Assembly (NCBI RefSeq): GCF_029167205.1
Contig: NZ_JARFPL010000012.1
Coordinates: 1-64,000 of the forward strand
Reading direction: 5' to 3'
Length of the DNA: 64,000 nucleotides
From: Methanocrinis alkalitolerans
GTDB taxonomy: Archaea > Halobacteriota > Methanosarcinia > Methanotrichales > Methanotrichaceae
Shown: positions 50,005 to 59,218 of the stretch, one piece after another
Position numbering within the stretch: the stretch's first letter is position 1
Layout of the letters: the number at the start of each line of letters is the position of its first letter
Notes under the pieces: generated by a model
Seen by the model: the letters and a program-made list of their open reading frames with translations, nothing else
What the model was told of the DNA's origin: nothing
Databases searched by the model: none
Position numbers and translations under genes: made by a program

Positions 50005-51444
50005 ATGAGGGCAAAAGAGATCTCATATCTGATATCGCTACTTTTTCTGTTCTCGGCGGTCGCCTCCGCCGGACCGGATGAAGCCAGCGGCACGGTAATC
50101 AGCATCATCGACGGCAAGACCTTCGAGGTAAGGATCGAGAAGGCCGATCCCAGGGTCAAAGAGGGCGTAGTGAAGGTCACCCTGGCGGATTTGAAGGTTC
50201 TGGAGACGTGGGTGGAAGGATCGGTCGACGAGTCCATCGAAGAGCTGGATAACGCATCCATCGACGAGCCGGTCGACGAGTCCATCGAAGAGCTGGATAA
50301 CGCATCCATCGATGTCCCGGTCGACGAGTCCATCGAAGAGCTGGATAACGCATCCATCGATGTCCCGGTCGACGAGTCCATCGAAGAGCTGGATAACGCA
50401 TCCATCGACGAGCCGGTCGACGAGTCCATCGAAGAGCTAGATGACGTATCCATCGACGAGCCGGTCGACGAGTCGATCGCAGAGCTGGATAACGCATCCA
50501 TCGACGTCCCGGTCGACGAGTCGATCGCAGAGCTGATTAACGTCTCGACCCGCGAAGGTACATCTGCAAAGGACCTGGCGGTGGCCATTCTTCTGAACAA
50601 GACCGTCTGGCTGGACATCGACGACGGGTCTGAAGACGGAAGAGACGCCGACGGCAACCTGGAGGTGGTCCTCCGCCTATCCGGCCTCAACGGCGGACCG
50701 GTATTATCCCCCACCTTTAACAGGATGCTGGTGGACTACGGAATGGCGGAGGTGGACGACTCTCCCGCCAACGAGTTCGACCCTGCGGACTGGTGGCCTC
50801 CTCATGACGAAGGCTCCGGTGAGAACGAGACCATTGTGGCGGAAGAGGAGAAGAAGTCCAGCGGCCTCAACATCGACATAAAACCGACAAAGCCCAACGT
50901 CGACGTGAAGATCTCGCCGCTGAACGTCAACATAAACCCCACCAGGCCGAATGTGAACGTCAGCCTCACCGGCCCCAGCATAAACGTCAACCCCACAAAG
51001 CCCAGCATAAACGTCAACCCCAATAAACCCGCCGTCGACGTCAAACCCACCGAGGCGGGCGCCCCGGAGAACGAGGATAACGGCAGCTCGATATCCCAGG
51101 GTTCTTTGACTGGGGCGGATGAAGGGGCGGGCATGCCGATGATCAACTACAGCGAACCGGTGATTTTGAGGAACCTGACGGTGCCCATCACCCTGGTCAA
51201 CCCCGCGGGAAATATCACCGTCATCAACTGCACGGGACATGTGACGCTGATCGACCCCGCAGAGCCTGTGAACGTCATAGACTCCACCGAACCCTCCCCG
51301 ATCTCTAACGGCGATGGGGCTGAGATGATGGAAGCTGCCAGAGCTCCCAGAGGGTCCGAGATCGAGACTGGCGAGAGGGCCGAAACGGACGATCCGGAGA
51401 CTACGGCCGCCAGCGACCTGCCCGGAGAGGAGACGGCGACGTAA
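50005..51444 (+). CDS. Secreted SNase-like protein interrupted by 16-residue repeats
   Basis: ATG 50005 (or TTG 50002) lies just after AAGGGGG and gives 479 aa with a signal peptide (LISLLFLFSAVASA). Residues ~28-70 (GTVISIIDGKTFEVRIEK, VKVTLADLKVLE) and ~185-260 (GTSAKDLAVAILLNKTVWLD, FNRMLVDYGMAEVDDSPANE) together resemble one staphylococcal-nuclease-like domain. It is split by seven VDESIEELDNASID-type repeats. The usual catalytic arginine before LAD is absent (VTLAD rather than RLAD), so nuclease activity is doubtful. After the domain come strand-like repeats (NVNINPTRPNVNV, SINVNPTKPSINVNP), another beta-rich stretch and a disordered acidic tail. An extracellular or envelope role is likely; no anchor is visible. 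Confidence 0.7.
   Translation: MRAKEISYLISLLFLFSAVASAGPDEASGTVISIIDGKTFEVRIEKADPRVKEGVVKVTLADLKVLETWVEGSVDESIEELDNASIDEPVDESIEELDNASIDVPVDESIEELDNASIDVPVDESIEELDNASIDEPVDESIEELDDVSIDEPVDESIAELDNASIDVPVDESIAELINVSTREGTSAKDLAVAILLNKTVWLDIDDGSEDGRDADGNLEVVLRLSGLNGGPVLSPTFNRMLVDYGMAEVDDSPANEFDPADWWPPHDEGSGENETIVAEEEKKSSGLNIDIKPTKPNVDVKISPLNVNINPTRPNVNVSLTGPSINVNPTKPSINVNPNKPAVDVKPTEAGAPENEDNGSSISQGSLTGADEGAGMPMINYSEPVILRNLTVPITLVNPAGNITVINCTGHVTLIDPAEPVNVIDSTEPSPISNGDGAEMMEAARAPRGSEIETGERAETDDPETTAASDLPGEETAT
50224..50559 (+). repeat. Seven 48-bp tandem repeats
   Basis: Seven in-frame 48-bp units encode VDESI[EA]EL-x-N/D-[AV]S-x-x-x-x. Units 1-4 are almost identical in DNA, while 5-7 diverge. 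It is a minisatellite whose copy number probably varies between strains without breaking the frame. Confidence 0.9.
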
Positions 51445-51544
51445 TATGCGGATTCAGAATCGGAGACCTAGAGATCCCGCCAGATCTGGAGGGAAGGGGG
51501 GTCGGCCCCAGGGCGGAGGATGGATAGGGGCTTCGATGGGGGGT

Positions 51545-52441
51545 CTAGGGGCCGATCATCTCGGCCTGGCGGATCCTCCCAAAACCCTCACCCGAAGATA
51601 TAACGGTCCCGTTTCTGTCGAGCTTCGCGTAATGCCAGCCGTCCAGGAAGGTGGCGTTCCCCCGGCCGAACCGCGAAAAGTCTCCGACGATGTAGTTTCG
51701 AAGGTCGATCATCTCTGACCAGAGGGTGGTTCGGTTCCCCGATCCATCCCCCAAAAGGTCCAGGGCGAAGGGTCGGTGCTCCGCTGAGACATCCCTGGAG
51801 ATCTCGATGGACCTCATCCCTTCATCGACCCTCACTTCCTCGCGGCTGCTGTACTCTCCGCTCCCCGTCTCCTGGACCTTCACCACGGCGCCCTCCTCTC
51901 CGAGGACCGAGACGACGGAGGAGTTTCGGACAGGCCCATCGGTCCCCTCTCCCCAGGCGGCGACCTCGCACCTGATCTCATAAGGCTCCTTCCTCGTGGA
52001 GTACTCCTCAGAGACGCTGACAAACCCCTCTCCAGTGATGGACCTGCTCATGACGAAGCTCCTCTCCGGCCTGGGAACCCTCACCACCAGGGAGAGGGTA
52101 GCAAAGCTTCGGGCTCCCACCTCCTCGAACCTGAAGAGGGAGGCGGATGAGGGGGCGGGGGCGATGGAGGCTGCCACCGGCTCCACCTCGGCGTCGAAGG
52201 TGACCATCAAAAAGACGTCCTTCATCGGCTTTGAGGTGGGGTTATGGACCGTCACGTTCCAGGTGACCGTCTCGCCGCGGCTCACCTCCGTCGGACTGGG
52301 AGCGGAGGAGATATCCAACCCGCCGTCTTTATCCTCCATCCGGCCGCCCCCCGCCGCCCCGTCGCCTGCCGCCGGGATAGATGCAACTAAGCCGGCAAAA
52401 AGGAGGATCAGAAGCATTGTGGACAGAAGACCGGACCTCAA
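51545..52441 (-). CDS. Secreted DUF11/CARDB-like beta-sandwich protein
   Basis: A 298-aa exported protein: signal peptide (LLSTMLLILLFAGLVASI), then one clear beta-sandwich at ~45-125 (TEVSRGETVTWNVTVHNPTS, PMKDVFLMVTF, FATLSLVVRVPRP) of the kind found in DUF11/CARDB envelope proteins. A less-defined second half (~130-298) contains several N-x-S/T sequons. No C-terminal membrane anchor. The start is TTG 52441, chosen to keep the signal peptide; an ATG at 52417 would also do so. It is divergent from pyrD. The function is unknown; a surface protein is likely. Confidence 0.7.
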   Translation of the reverse strand: MRSGLLSTMLLILLFAGLVASIPAAGDGAAGGGRMEDKDGGLDISSAPSPTEVSRGETVTWNVTVHNPTSKPMKDVFLMVTFDAEVEPVAASIAPAPSSASLFRFEEVGARSFATLSLVVRVPRPERSFVMSRSITGEGFVSVSEEYSTRKEPYEIRCEVAAWGEGTDGPVRNSSVVSVLGEEGAVVKVQETGSGEYSSREEVRVDEGMRSIEISRDVSAEHRPFALDLLGDGSGNRTTLWSEMIDLRNYIVGDFSRFGRGNATFLDGWHYAKLDRNGTVISSGEGFGRIRQAEMIGP

Positions 52442-52583
52442 GGCTCAACACGTCCACCATCCTCTCTTGAACTAATAGGCGAAAAATCTTTGGGTCCGAC
52501 GATGTTGCCGTCCTCGCTAGCCATCCCCTGGATCCCTCCTCCTCTCTGAGAAGGCTTTTATCCTCTCTCGACGAATTTCAGCT

Positions 52584-53489
52584 ATGGCATCCCTTTCGGG
52601 TTATGTAGGAGCAATCCGGATGGACAGCCCCGTCATGCTGGCGGCGGGGATCCTGGGGACGACGGGAGCTTCCCTCAGGAGGGCGGCGCTTTCGGGCGCC
52701 GGGGCGGTAGTCACCAAGTCGGTGGGGGTGGCCGAGAGGGAAGGCCACCGGGGGCCCGTCGTCGTCCAGGTGGAGGGGGGGCTCCTCAACGCCATGGGCC
52801 TTCCAAACCCGTCTTACCGCTCCTTCCAGGAGGAGATCGATATCGGCAGAGAGGGCGGTGTTCCGGTGATCGCCAGCATCTTCGGCGCCACCACCTCCGA
52901 GTTCGGAGAGGTGGCGACGGGGTTGGACGCCGACGGCTTCGAGCTGAACCTCAGCTGCCCCCACGCCGAAAGGTTCGGCGCCGAGGTCGGTTGTGAGGCC
53001 TGCAACGTCGAGGAGATCACCCGGGCGGTGAAGAGGAGCGTCTCCGTCCCCGTCTGGGTGAAGCTCACCCCCAACGTCGCCGAGATCACCGCCCTGGGCC
53101 TCGCGGCCCAGCGCGGCGGCGCCGACGGCGTGGTGGCGATAAATACCCTGAAGGCGATGGCCATCGACGTCGAGTCCTGCAGGCCGATCCTGGGAAACCG
53201 ATTTGGAGGGCTATCAGGACCTGCCATAAAGGCCGTGGCGGTAAAATCCGTCTACGACCTGGCGGGTGCCCTGGATATCCCCGTCATCGGGGTAGGGGGA
53301 ATATCAAGGTGGGAGGACGCGGCGGAGATGATCATGGCAGGGGCCTGCGGGGTCCAGGTGGGGACGGCCCTGAGGAAGCCTGAAGGGTACGGCATATTCA
53401 GGTCCATCTCCGAGGGGCTCGCGATCTACCTCGACCGGAAGGGGATGACCTTGGAGGAGCTGGTCGGCGCCGCCAGGAGGTTTTCATGA
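52584..53489 (+). CDS. pyrD: Dihydroorotate dehydrogenase, catalytic subunit (class 1B)
   Basis: A 301-aa FMN enzyme of pyrimidine synthesis that oxidises dihydroorotate to orotate. The active-site base Cys125 is in ELNLSCPHAE; VWVKLTPN and the phosphate-binding VIGVGGISRWEDAAEMIMAG are present. The class 1B assignment follows from the cysteine and from pyrK, which overlaps by 4 nt (ATGA) downstream. The ATG at 52584 precedes the canonical N-terminus. Confidence 0.95.
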   Translation: MASLSGYVGAIRMDSPVMLAAGILGTTGASLRRAALSGAGAVVTKSVGVAEREGHRGPVVVQVEGGLLNAMGLPNPSYRSFQEEIDIGREGGVPVIASIFGATTSEFGEVATGLDADGFELNLSCPHAERFGAEVGCEACNVEEITRAVKRSVSVPVWVKLTPNVAEITALGLAAQRGGADGVVAINTLKAMAIDVESCRPILGNRFGGLSGPAIKAVAVKSVYDLAGALDIPVIGVGGISRWEDAAEMIMAGACGVQVGTALRKPEGYGIFRSISEGLAIYLDRKGMTLEELVGAARRFS

Positions 53490-54244
53490 GGCCGAAGAAC
53501 GCAGAGATCGTCGAGATCGTCCCCGAGACCCCCACCGTCCGGACGCTGCGGTTCGACCTCGCCTTCGACGCGGTCCCGGGGCAGTACCTGATGGTCTGGG
53601 TTAGGGGGGTCGACGAGGTACCCATGAGCATCTCTTATAAAGACGGGATCACCGTCCAGCTGGTGGGGGAGGCGACGAGGGCGATCTTCGACCTTGAAGT
53701 CGGCGACGGCCTGGGGCTCCGGGGACCCCTCGGCAACGGCTTCTCCCTATTAGGCGATAGCATCCTCCTCGTCGGCGGCGGGGTCGGGGCCGCTCCCCTC
53801 GCCTTTCTGGGGGAGGCGGCAAAGGAGAGGGGGATCGAGGTCACGACGATCCTGGGGGTTAGGTGTTGCGGCGACCTCATCTTCAGGGAGAGGTTTCGGA
53901 GGATCGGCGAGCTGGTCATAACGACGGACGACGGTTCTCTGGGCATCTGCGGCCGGGCCTCGGCGGGGCTATCGTGCCTGAACCTGCAAGAGTTCCACCA
54001 GATCTACCTCTGCGGTCCGGAGCCGATGATGGCGGACGTGATCGGCAGATGCCGAGGTATGGAGACGAAGATCCAGGCGTCGATAGACCGGTACTTCAAA
54101 TGCGGCATGGGGATCTGCGGCTCCTGCTCCATCGATCCTTCAGGGATCAGGCCTTGCGTCGAGGGGCCGGTGATCAGGGCAGACGAGCTGGTGGGGACCG
54201 AGTTTGGCAGGTACAAGAGAGGTCCCAGCGGGAGAAAAAAATGA
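53486..54244 (+). CDS. pyrK: Dihydroorotate dehydrogenase electron-transfer subunit
   Basis: A 252-aa partner of PyrD carrying FAD and [2Fe-2S], which passes electrons from dihydroorotate to an acceptor such as NAD+. FAD-binding VPGQYLMVWV and PMSISYKDG precede the nucleotide-binding ILLVGGGVGAAPLAF. The cluster cysteines are CGMGICGSCSIDPSGIRPC near the C-terminus. The expected domain order and length are intact. It overlaps pyrD and is followed by the FAH-family gene. Confidence 0.95.
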   Translation: MRPKNAEIVEIVPETPTVRTLRFDLAFDAVPGQYLMVWVRGVDEVPMSISYKDGITVQLVGEATRAIFDLEVGDGLGLRGPLGNGFSLLGDSILLVGGGVGAAPLAFLGEAAKERGIEVTTILGVRCCGDLIFRERFRRIGELVITTDDGSLGICGRASAGLSCLNLQEFHQIYLCGPEPMMADVIGRCRGMETKIQASIDRYFKCGMGICGSCSIDPSGIRPCVEGPVIRADELVGTEFGRYKRGPSGRKK

Positions 54245-54266
54245 TGGCGAAGGTGATTCTCTTTTG

Positions 54267-54986
54267 ATGGTCAGGTTTCAGTTCGAAGATACGGTTTATA
54301 GAGGTAGAGTGGCTGGAAGGTCCATCGAGGCTGGTGGGAGGTTCTACGACCTGGATGAGGTGGAGATCCTCGCCCCCTGGGAGACGACCAAGGTCGTCTG
54401 CGTCGGCCTCAACTACGTCGAGCACGCCAAGGAGCTGAATATGGATCTGCCGAAGGAGCCGATCATTTTCCTGAAGCCCCCCACGTCGGTCATCGGCCCA
54501 GGGGCGGATATAGTGATCCCCCCCTCCAGCAGCCAGGTCGACTACGAGGGGGAGCTGGCAGCGGTCATCGGCAAAAGGTGCAAGAACGTCGCCGCCGAGG
54601 AGGCGGACGATCACATCCTGGGGTATATGAACTTCAACGACGTCACCGCCCGGGACCTCCAGAGGCGGGACGGCCAGTGGACCCGGGCGAAGAGCTTCGA
54701 CACCTTCGCGCCGATGGGGCCTTACGTCGTCGACGCCGACCCCGCCTCCTTGAAGATCCAGACGAGGGTGAACGGGACGGCAAGACAGAGCTCTGTCACC
54801 TCAGACCTGATATTCTCGGTCCCAGAGCTGGTGGAGTTTATAAGCACCATCATGACCCTCCTCCCCGGCGACGTCATAGCATCGGGGACGCCTCCCGGCG
54901 TAGGTCAGCTCAAGGCCGGAGACGTAGTGGAGGTGGAGATAGAGGGGCTCGGCGCTCTCAAAAACAGGGCGGTGGCAGGGGGCTGA
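54267..54986 (+). CDS. Fumarylacetoacetate hydrolase family protein
   Basis: ATG 54267, after AAGGTGA, gives 239 aa. The FAH signature is visible: VCVGLNYVEHAKELNM, PIIFLKPPTSVIGPG, VDYEGELAAVIGKR with the metal-binding Asp and Glu residues, MNFNDVTARDLQ, and SGTPPGVGQLKAGD. Members hydrolyse or decarboxylate 2-oxo acids such as acylpyruvates or oxaloacetate. The pyr genes directly upstream give no clear link to a substrate. The longer frame from 54204 lacks a ribosome site and is discounted. Confidence 0.92.
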   Translation: MVRFQFEDTVYRGRVAGRSIEAGGRFYDLDEVEILAPWETTKVVCVGLNYVEHAKELNMDLPKEPIIFLKPPTSVIGPGADIVIPPSSSQVDYEGELAAVIGKRCKNVAAEEADDHILGYMNFNDVTARDLQRRDGQWTRAKSFDTFAPMGPYVVDADPASLKIQTRVNGTARQSSVTSDLIFSVPELVEFISTIMTLLPGDVIASGTPPGVGQLKAGDVVEVEIEGLGALKNRAVAGG

Positions 54987-55061
54987 GCCCCCTTTTTCGG
55001 CTCCACGGTCGTTGCCATCTTTTCGCCTCCTCTTAGGCCCAGCCCTCCGATGGATCGCTCT

Positions 55062-56120
55062 TCAGCCTCTCCTCCGGCGGACGATGAGGACCGCTGCGGC
55101 GCCGATGAGGAGGATGGCGACGGCAATCGCCGCTTCGGAGGTGCCCGAACCCTCGTCTTCCGGGATTTCGATCGTCTGGGGCCTGAGAGGGATCGTCGCC
55201 TCTATGATCCTCTCCTCGACGTCCAGGAGATCGCCTTCTCTTCCGAGGAGCTGGACCGTCAGCCGGTAGATCCCCGGCTCCAGGGTCCCGTTCCACGAGA
55301 TCTCTACAGTTTCGTCGTCGCCGGCGAGGAGGATCGGCGTCCTCTCCTGGACGCTGGTCAGGAGGGTATCGCTTCTATGCAGGTCGAACTTCAGGAAACC
55401 CTCGAAGGGTACTCTGGACCTGCCCATCACCGTGGCGCTGGCTCCGGTCTCGTCACTGTAGGTGTCGGTGATCTCGGCGTCTTCTCTCGCGGTGAAGCTG
55501 TTCATGAAGGCCCTCGTCTGACCGTCCTTCTTCTCGACGATCTTCACCCTCCCCGTGTACTCCTCCCCCTTCTCGAGGATCTGCTTCCACTCAAGGCTCA
55601 GGTCAGTAGGAGAACGGAAAGAACCGGCTATAGGGACCGACCCCCTCTTCGAGACGTACATCGCCCGGCCGTCCTTGACGAGCATATAATATATGTCCAC
55701 CACCGCCATGTCTTCGGAGTATATCAGAAGGGTCATACCCCTGTGGTCGGCGTGGACGTCCCGAACGTCGAACCTGATGGCGATTCTTCCGCCGTAATAG
55801 AAGCTGGTGCACATATCGGAGACGGTCACTCCGTCTCTTATCAGTTTAGCGCAGGCGTCATAAGACCCCTCAGAAGCCTCCGGCACCCCCCAGGCGACTA
55901 TCCAGGTGCCGGGACCGTCCAGACCGAGGGTCTTGGTCTCGATAAGACCGTCTTTCGAGGATGATAGATCGACCTGGAGGATGGAACCTGCCGCATCTCC
56001 CGTGACGGTGACGTCGCAGGAGCTGAGGTCCGAATATATCTCCGTCACCTCTTGGGCCTGGGCAGAAGCGGCGATGACGACGAGCGCGATGGCGAGCATG
56101 AATGGAAGAGACAATTTCAT
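55062..56120 (-). CDS. Membrane-anchored extracellular beta protein
   Basis: The ATG at 56120 gives 352 aa. A signal peptide (LSLPFMLAIALVVIAASAQA) is followed by ~290 residues rich in beta-strand patterns, with two or three Ig-like sections (e.g. SYDACAKLIRDGVTVSDMCT; GIYRLTVQLLGREGDLLDVE). A C-terminal transmembrane helix with a basic tail (AAIAVAILLIGAAAVLIVRR) ends the protein. This is the topology of an anchored surface protein. I do not recognise the family. Unlike the envelope-island proteins it does carry an anchor. It is divergent from the FAH-side genes and upstream of AglB on the same strand, which fits a surface-glycoprotein context. Confidence 0.7.
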   Translation of the reverse strand: MKLSLPFMLAIALVVIAASAQAQEVTEIYSDLSSCDVTVTGDAAGSILQVDLSSSKDGLIETKTLGLDGPGTWIVAWGVPEASEGSYDACAKLIRDGVTVSDMCTSFYYGGRIAIRFDVRDVHADHRGMTLLIYSEDMAVVDIYYMLVKDGRAMYVSKRGSVPIAGSFRSPTDLSLEWKQILEKGEEYTGRVKIVEKKDGQTRAFMNSFTAREDAEITDTYSDETGASATVMGRSRVPFEGFLKFDLHRSDTLLTSVQERTPILLAGDDETVEISWNGTLEPGIYRLTVQLLGREGDLLDVEERIIEATIPLRPQTIEIPEDEGSGTSEAAIAVAILLIGAAAVLIVRRRRG

Positions 56121-56279
56121 AGCGAATCCTCGCATCAATCTGCGTTATCAGCATCTTTGAAATAGCCACCGATCAGATCTTGGCATCCGGGGTTGGTGGC
56201 GACCCCCATCTGCCCTGGAAAGCTCTGACCTCTCCGATAGAGGTCGGAGCGGGTTTAATACTTTTGGAGGATGGAAGTG

Positions 56280-58445
56280 TCAAAGTTCGACCATCATCAC
56301 CCTCCCATGGATTACCTCCTCCTCCGCCACAAAGACGAGCTTCCTCTCGCCCCCAGAGGATATTATGTAGGGTCCCAGGGCCCGGACCGCGCCGCCCCCT
56401 TCTGTCGAGTAGGGGACTATCAATTCGCACCTCCCATTTTGAGCCGTCCCGCTCATGGCGTACTGGAACAGTCTTCCCTGATTTGTGGTCAAGTTCAGGG
56501 TTGCGATGATCTCCTCGTCCGCTCCGGAGGCGACGACGATCCTGGCACCGGCGACCACCTCGAAGATCTTGACCTGGTCTGCCGGAGAGGCCGACCCCAT
56601 CGGCTCAGACTCGTAGATCAGCCGGAGATGGCTCATCTCCCGACAGTCGTACAGGTGGCAGCGGGCGAGGGTGGTTCTCATGAACTTCTCTGTATGTTGG
56701 CGGCCTGCACCGTCGTTCCTGACGTAATCGGTGGGCTCTTCGCCGATCCACAACGGGATCGCCGATAGCCCCGAACCCACCATCTTCGAGTCCGTCACCA
56801 CGTACCGCGACCTCCTCTCATCCAGGATCCTCTTTGCCTCCGTCTCGCCTCCGGAGAGGAAGAACCTGGCCGCATCCTCTGCCCCCGCTTGAAATCCGTT
56901 GGCTACGACCGGTCTCTTCGACCTGTATAAGATCCAGTTGCCCCGGTCCCACCAGCACAGGACGCCGTACTCTGGGGCCTCCTCCAGCTCTCCAAAGCTT
57001 CGGGTCTCCATCGAGTTCTCCGCGAGCCAGAGGAGGGGGGCATCCCAGCCGTCTTCAACGATGGCGGGACGGACCGAGAGCCCCTCGGAGACGGTCGCCG
57101 CCGATGGGATTAGGAGGAGGATGAGGAGGGCTGGGCCGAAATATCTCGAAAGGTCCTCGCTCCTACCCCATCTCGAAGCGTCGAAGATCGCCACCGCTCT
57201 GAAGAAGAAGAGGGGCATGAGGACCGACATGCTGGCGGATAAGACGTAGAGGAACCTGTTCTGGAAGAGGGCGAAGATCAGGATCGAGACCGTCCAGACC
57301 AGGAAGAGGAGCTGATCTTTATCGATATTCGACCTCCAGAGGCAGGCGAACCCCATGACGGCGATCGTCAGATTGAAACCGGTGACGGAGAGAGGTCTTA
57401 CGGCGGCATAAAGGGGGGCTGCCTCCGCCACTTTATGAGAGAGGCTACCGCCGAAGAAGTAGCTCAAAGCCTCGTTGAAGAGGAGAGATGCCCCCATAGA
57501 AGGGCCGAGGGCGTAGGCGGCTATCAGGAGGAGGTAGCCGAGGGCTGCGACCGCCGGGAGAAAGGCGGGCCAGGGGAGGTCCCTCTCCCGAAAGGTCCGG
57601 GATAAGAGGAGGATGATCGATGTCATCAGGAGAAGGGCGGCTGCGGTGAAGAAAGAGGGGGTGAGCCAAGCCTCCTTCCAGAAGGGGATCATCAGTATCA
57701 GGCATACCCCGAAGGCGGCAAGGAAGATCGAAAGGTCGTCCTCAGAGGAGGTCCTTCGGCGGAGGTGGAGGGTGGCCTGGATTGCGATGTAGACGAGGAA
57801 CGTCCCGATATATGCTCCGGCCCCGATCCATGTATAGGCGAGAGAGGCCATAAAAACCCCGGAGCAGGCAGCATAAAAGAGCCGTTTATCCTTGCTTTTG
57901 AGGGCCAGGACCAGAAAGAGGAGGATGTTCACCAGGAGGAAGGTCTCAAATACGTGGTGATCGGGGCGGCCGAATATGGATGCGCTGGCGTGGTGGGGGT
58001 TGAGGGCAAAGAAGAGGGCCGAGAGGAGGGCGACCCGCCGGCCGAAGAGGGCCCGGGCCAGAAGGTAGAGGGAGACGATGGCGAGAGAACCGAGGATGGG
58101 AGGGACGATCGCCCCCACCATCTCCACCGACCTTTGAGATCCTGCGCCCAGGAGGAGGGCTGTCCCGGCTATGAGCTGATCAAAGAGGGGGGGCCACAGG
58201 AGCTCCATCCCCTTCGGGTAGTTGAGGTAAGGGTCGAACCAGAGTGTGGAAGGGAAGTGTTCGACGGTGTAGAGGACCCTCCTCATGTGGTAGTAGGAGT
58301 CAGAGCCGTAAAATAGGACGTCTCCGCCGACGAGCGCCCCCCTCATGGGCGCCAATCTGACGAGGAGGCCGAGGAGAGTTACGGCGAATACGCCTGCGAC
58401 CTCCTGCACTTCTCCTCGATCCAGCCCCGGTGACCCCCCTCGCAT
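56280..58445 (-). CDS. aglB: Oligosaccharyltransferase AglB (STT3)
   Basis: A 721-aa membrane enzyme that moves a lipid-linked glycan to Asn in N-x-S/T sequons. About 12-13 membrane helices span ~15-450. The catalytic acidic motif GSDSYYHMRR (Asp49) is in the first external loop, and GRPDHHVFE (Asp162, His163, His164) follows. The sequon-binding WWDxG motif reads WWDRG (498-502), where many archaeal enzymes have Tyr at the fourth position. The C-terminal globular domain is present but relatively short. It would glycosylate the sequon-rich envelope proteins encoded at 10-21 kb. Confidence 0.93.
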   Translation of the reverse strand: MRGGSPGLDRGEVQEVAGVFAVTLLGLLVRLAPMRGALVGGDVLFYGSDSYYHMRRVLYTVEHFPSTLWFDPYLNYPKGMELLWPPLFDQLIAGTALLLGAGSQRSVEMVGAIVPPILGSLAIVSLYLLARALFGRRVALLSALFFALNPHHASASIFGRPDHHVFETFLLVNILLFLVLALKSKDKRLFYAACSGVFMASLAYTWIGAGAYIGTFLVYIAIQATLHLRRRTSSEDDLSIFLAAFGVCLILMIPFWKEAWLTPSFFTAAALLLMTSIILLLSRTFRERDLPWPAFLPAVAALGYLLLIAAYALGPSMGASLLFNEALSYFFGGSLSHKVAEAAPLYAAVRPLSVTGFNLTIAVMGFACLWRSNIDKDQLLFLVWTVSILIFALFQNRFLYVLSASMSVLMPLFFFRAVAIFDASRWGRSEDLSRYFGPALLILLLIPSAATVSEGLSVRPAIVEDGWDAPLLWLAENSMETRSFGELEEAPEYGVLCWWDRGNWILYRSKRPVVANGFQAGAEDAARFFLSGGETEAKRILDERRSRYVVTDSKMVGSGLSAIPLWIGEEPTDYVRNDGAGRQHTEKFMRTTLARCHLYDCREMSHLRLIYESEPMGSASPADQVKIFEVVAGARIVVASGADEEIIATLNLTTNQGRLFQYAMSGTAQNGRCELIVPYSTEGGGAVRALGPYIISSGGERKLVFVAEEEVIHGRVMMVEL

Positions 58446-58557
58446 TTCTTACCGAATCGTCGGAGAGGGTATTTACATGTTGTGACGGGGCTGCCGTACG
58501 ATCCCGGAATCGGATATGCCAGAATGGGAATAGAAAAAATTGAAAATGGAGACGGGC

Positions 58558-59127
58558 TCAGGAGACGACCCTCGCCCTGACGATGACGACGTCTTCGAGG
58601 GGCCTGTCCCCGGCGCCGGTCTTCACCTTCCCCATCCTGTCGACGACTTCCATGCCGCCGACGACCTCACCGAAGACCGGATGCATCCTGTCGAGGTAGT
58701 TGTTGTCGACGAGGTTTATGAAGAACTGGCTTCCGCCGGTGTTGGGGCCGGCGTTGGCCATGGAGACCGTCCCCCTGTCGTTTCGGTTCTGGCGGGAGAA
58801 CTCATCTTTTATGGCGTAGCCGGGACCGCCGCGGCCTGTCCCCGTGGGGTCTCCGCCCTGGATCATGAACCCGTCGATGACCCGGTGGAATACCACGCCG
58901 TCGTAGAAGCCGTCGGCGACGAGCTTTTTGAAGTTCCCGGCGGTGACGGGCATATCGTCGCGAAGCCGAATCGTCACGTCTCCCATGTTCGTCTCCAAAA
59001 GGACCATCGCCCCCCCGGATTCTTCCATCCTCTTTCCAGCATCCTCATCTTTTGTCAAACAACCAGCTCCAAAGATCGCGATCAAGACGATGACTCCGAC
59101 CACCAGACGAGATCTCCTCTCGGTCAT
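58558..59127 (-). CDS. Lipoprotein cyclophilin-type peptidyl-prolyl isomerase
   Basis: The ATG at 59127 gives 189 aa; the frame further upstream lacks support. A signal sequence with a lipobox-like IFGAGC (Cys23) suggests lipid anchoring outside the cell. The cyclophilin core follows: MGDVTIRLRDDMPVTAGNF, FHRVIDGFMIQGGDPTGTGR (catalytic Arg), and NTGGSQFFIN with VFGEVV. It probably helps fold exported proteins. With the two FKBPs this is the third prolyl isomerase in the window, and the only exported one. Confidence 0.9.
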   Translation of the reverse strand: MTERRSRLVVGVIVLIAIFGAGCLTKDEDAGKRMEESGGAMVLLETNMGDVTIRLRDDMPVTAGNFKKLVADGFYDGVVFHRVIDGFMIQGGDPTGTGRGGPGYAIKDEFSRQNRNDRGTVSMANAGPNTGGSQFFINLVDNNYLDRMHPVFGEVVGGMEVVDRMGKVKTGAGDRPLEDVVIVRARVVS

Positions 59128-59218
59128 CGGCTGAGAGTTGCTGCGAAGAAAGTTAAGCTTTTCCAGGCCGAGGAGAGATCTAAGCAGCAGAGCCTCTCCC
59201 ATGGGGAATGGTCGCCTT

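Noticed and set aside
50224..50559. 48-bp repeats considered as CRISPR
   Set aside because: The repeats are contiguous, with no spacers, and encode a continuous peptide inside a gene with a signal peptide.
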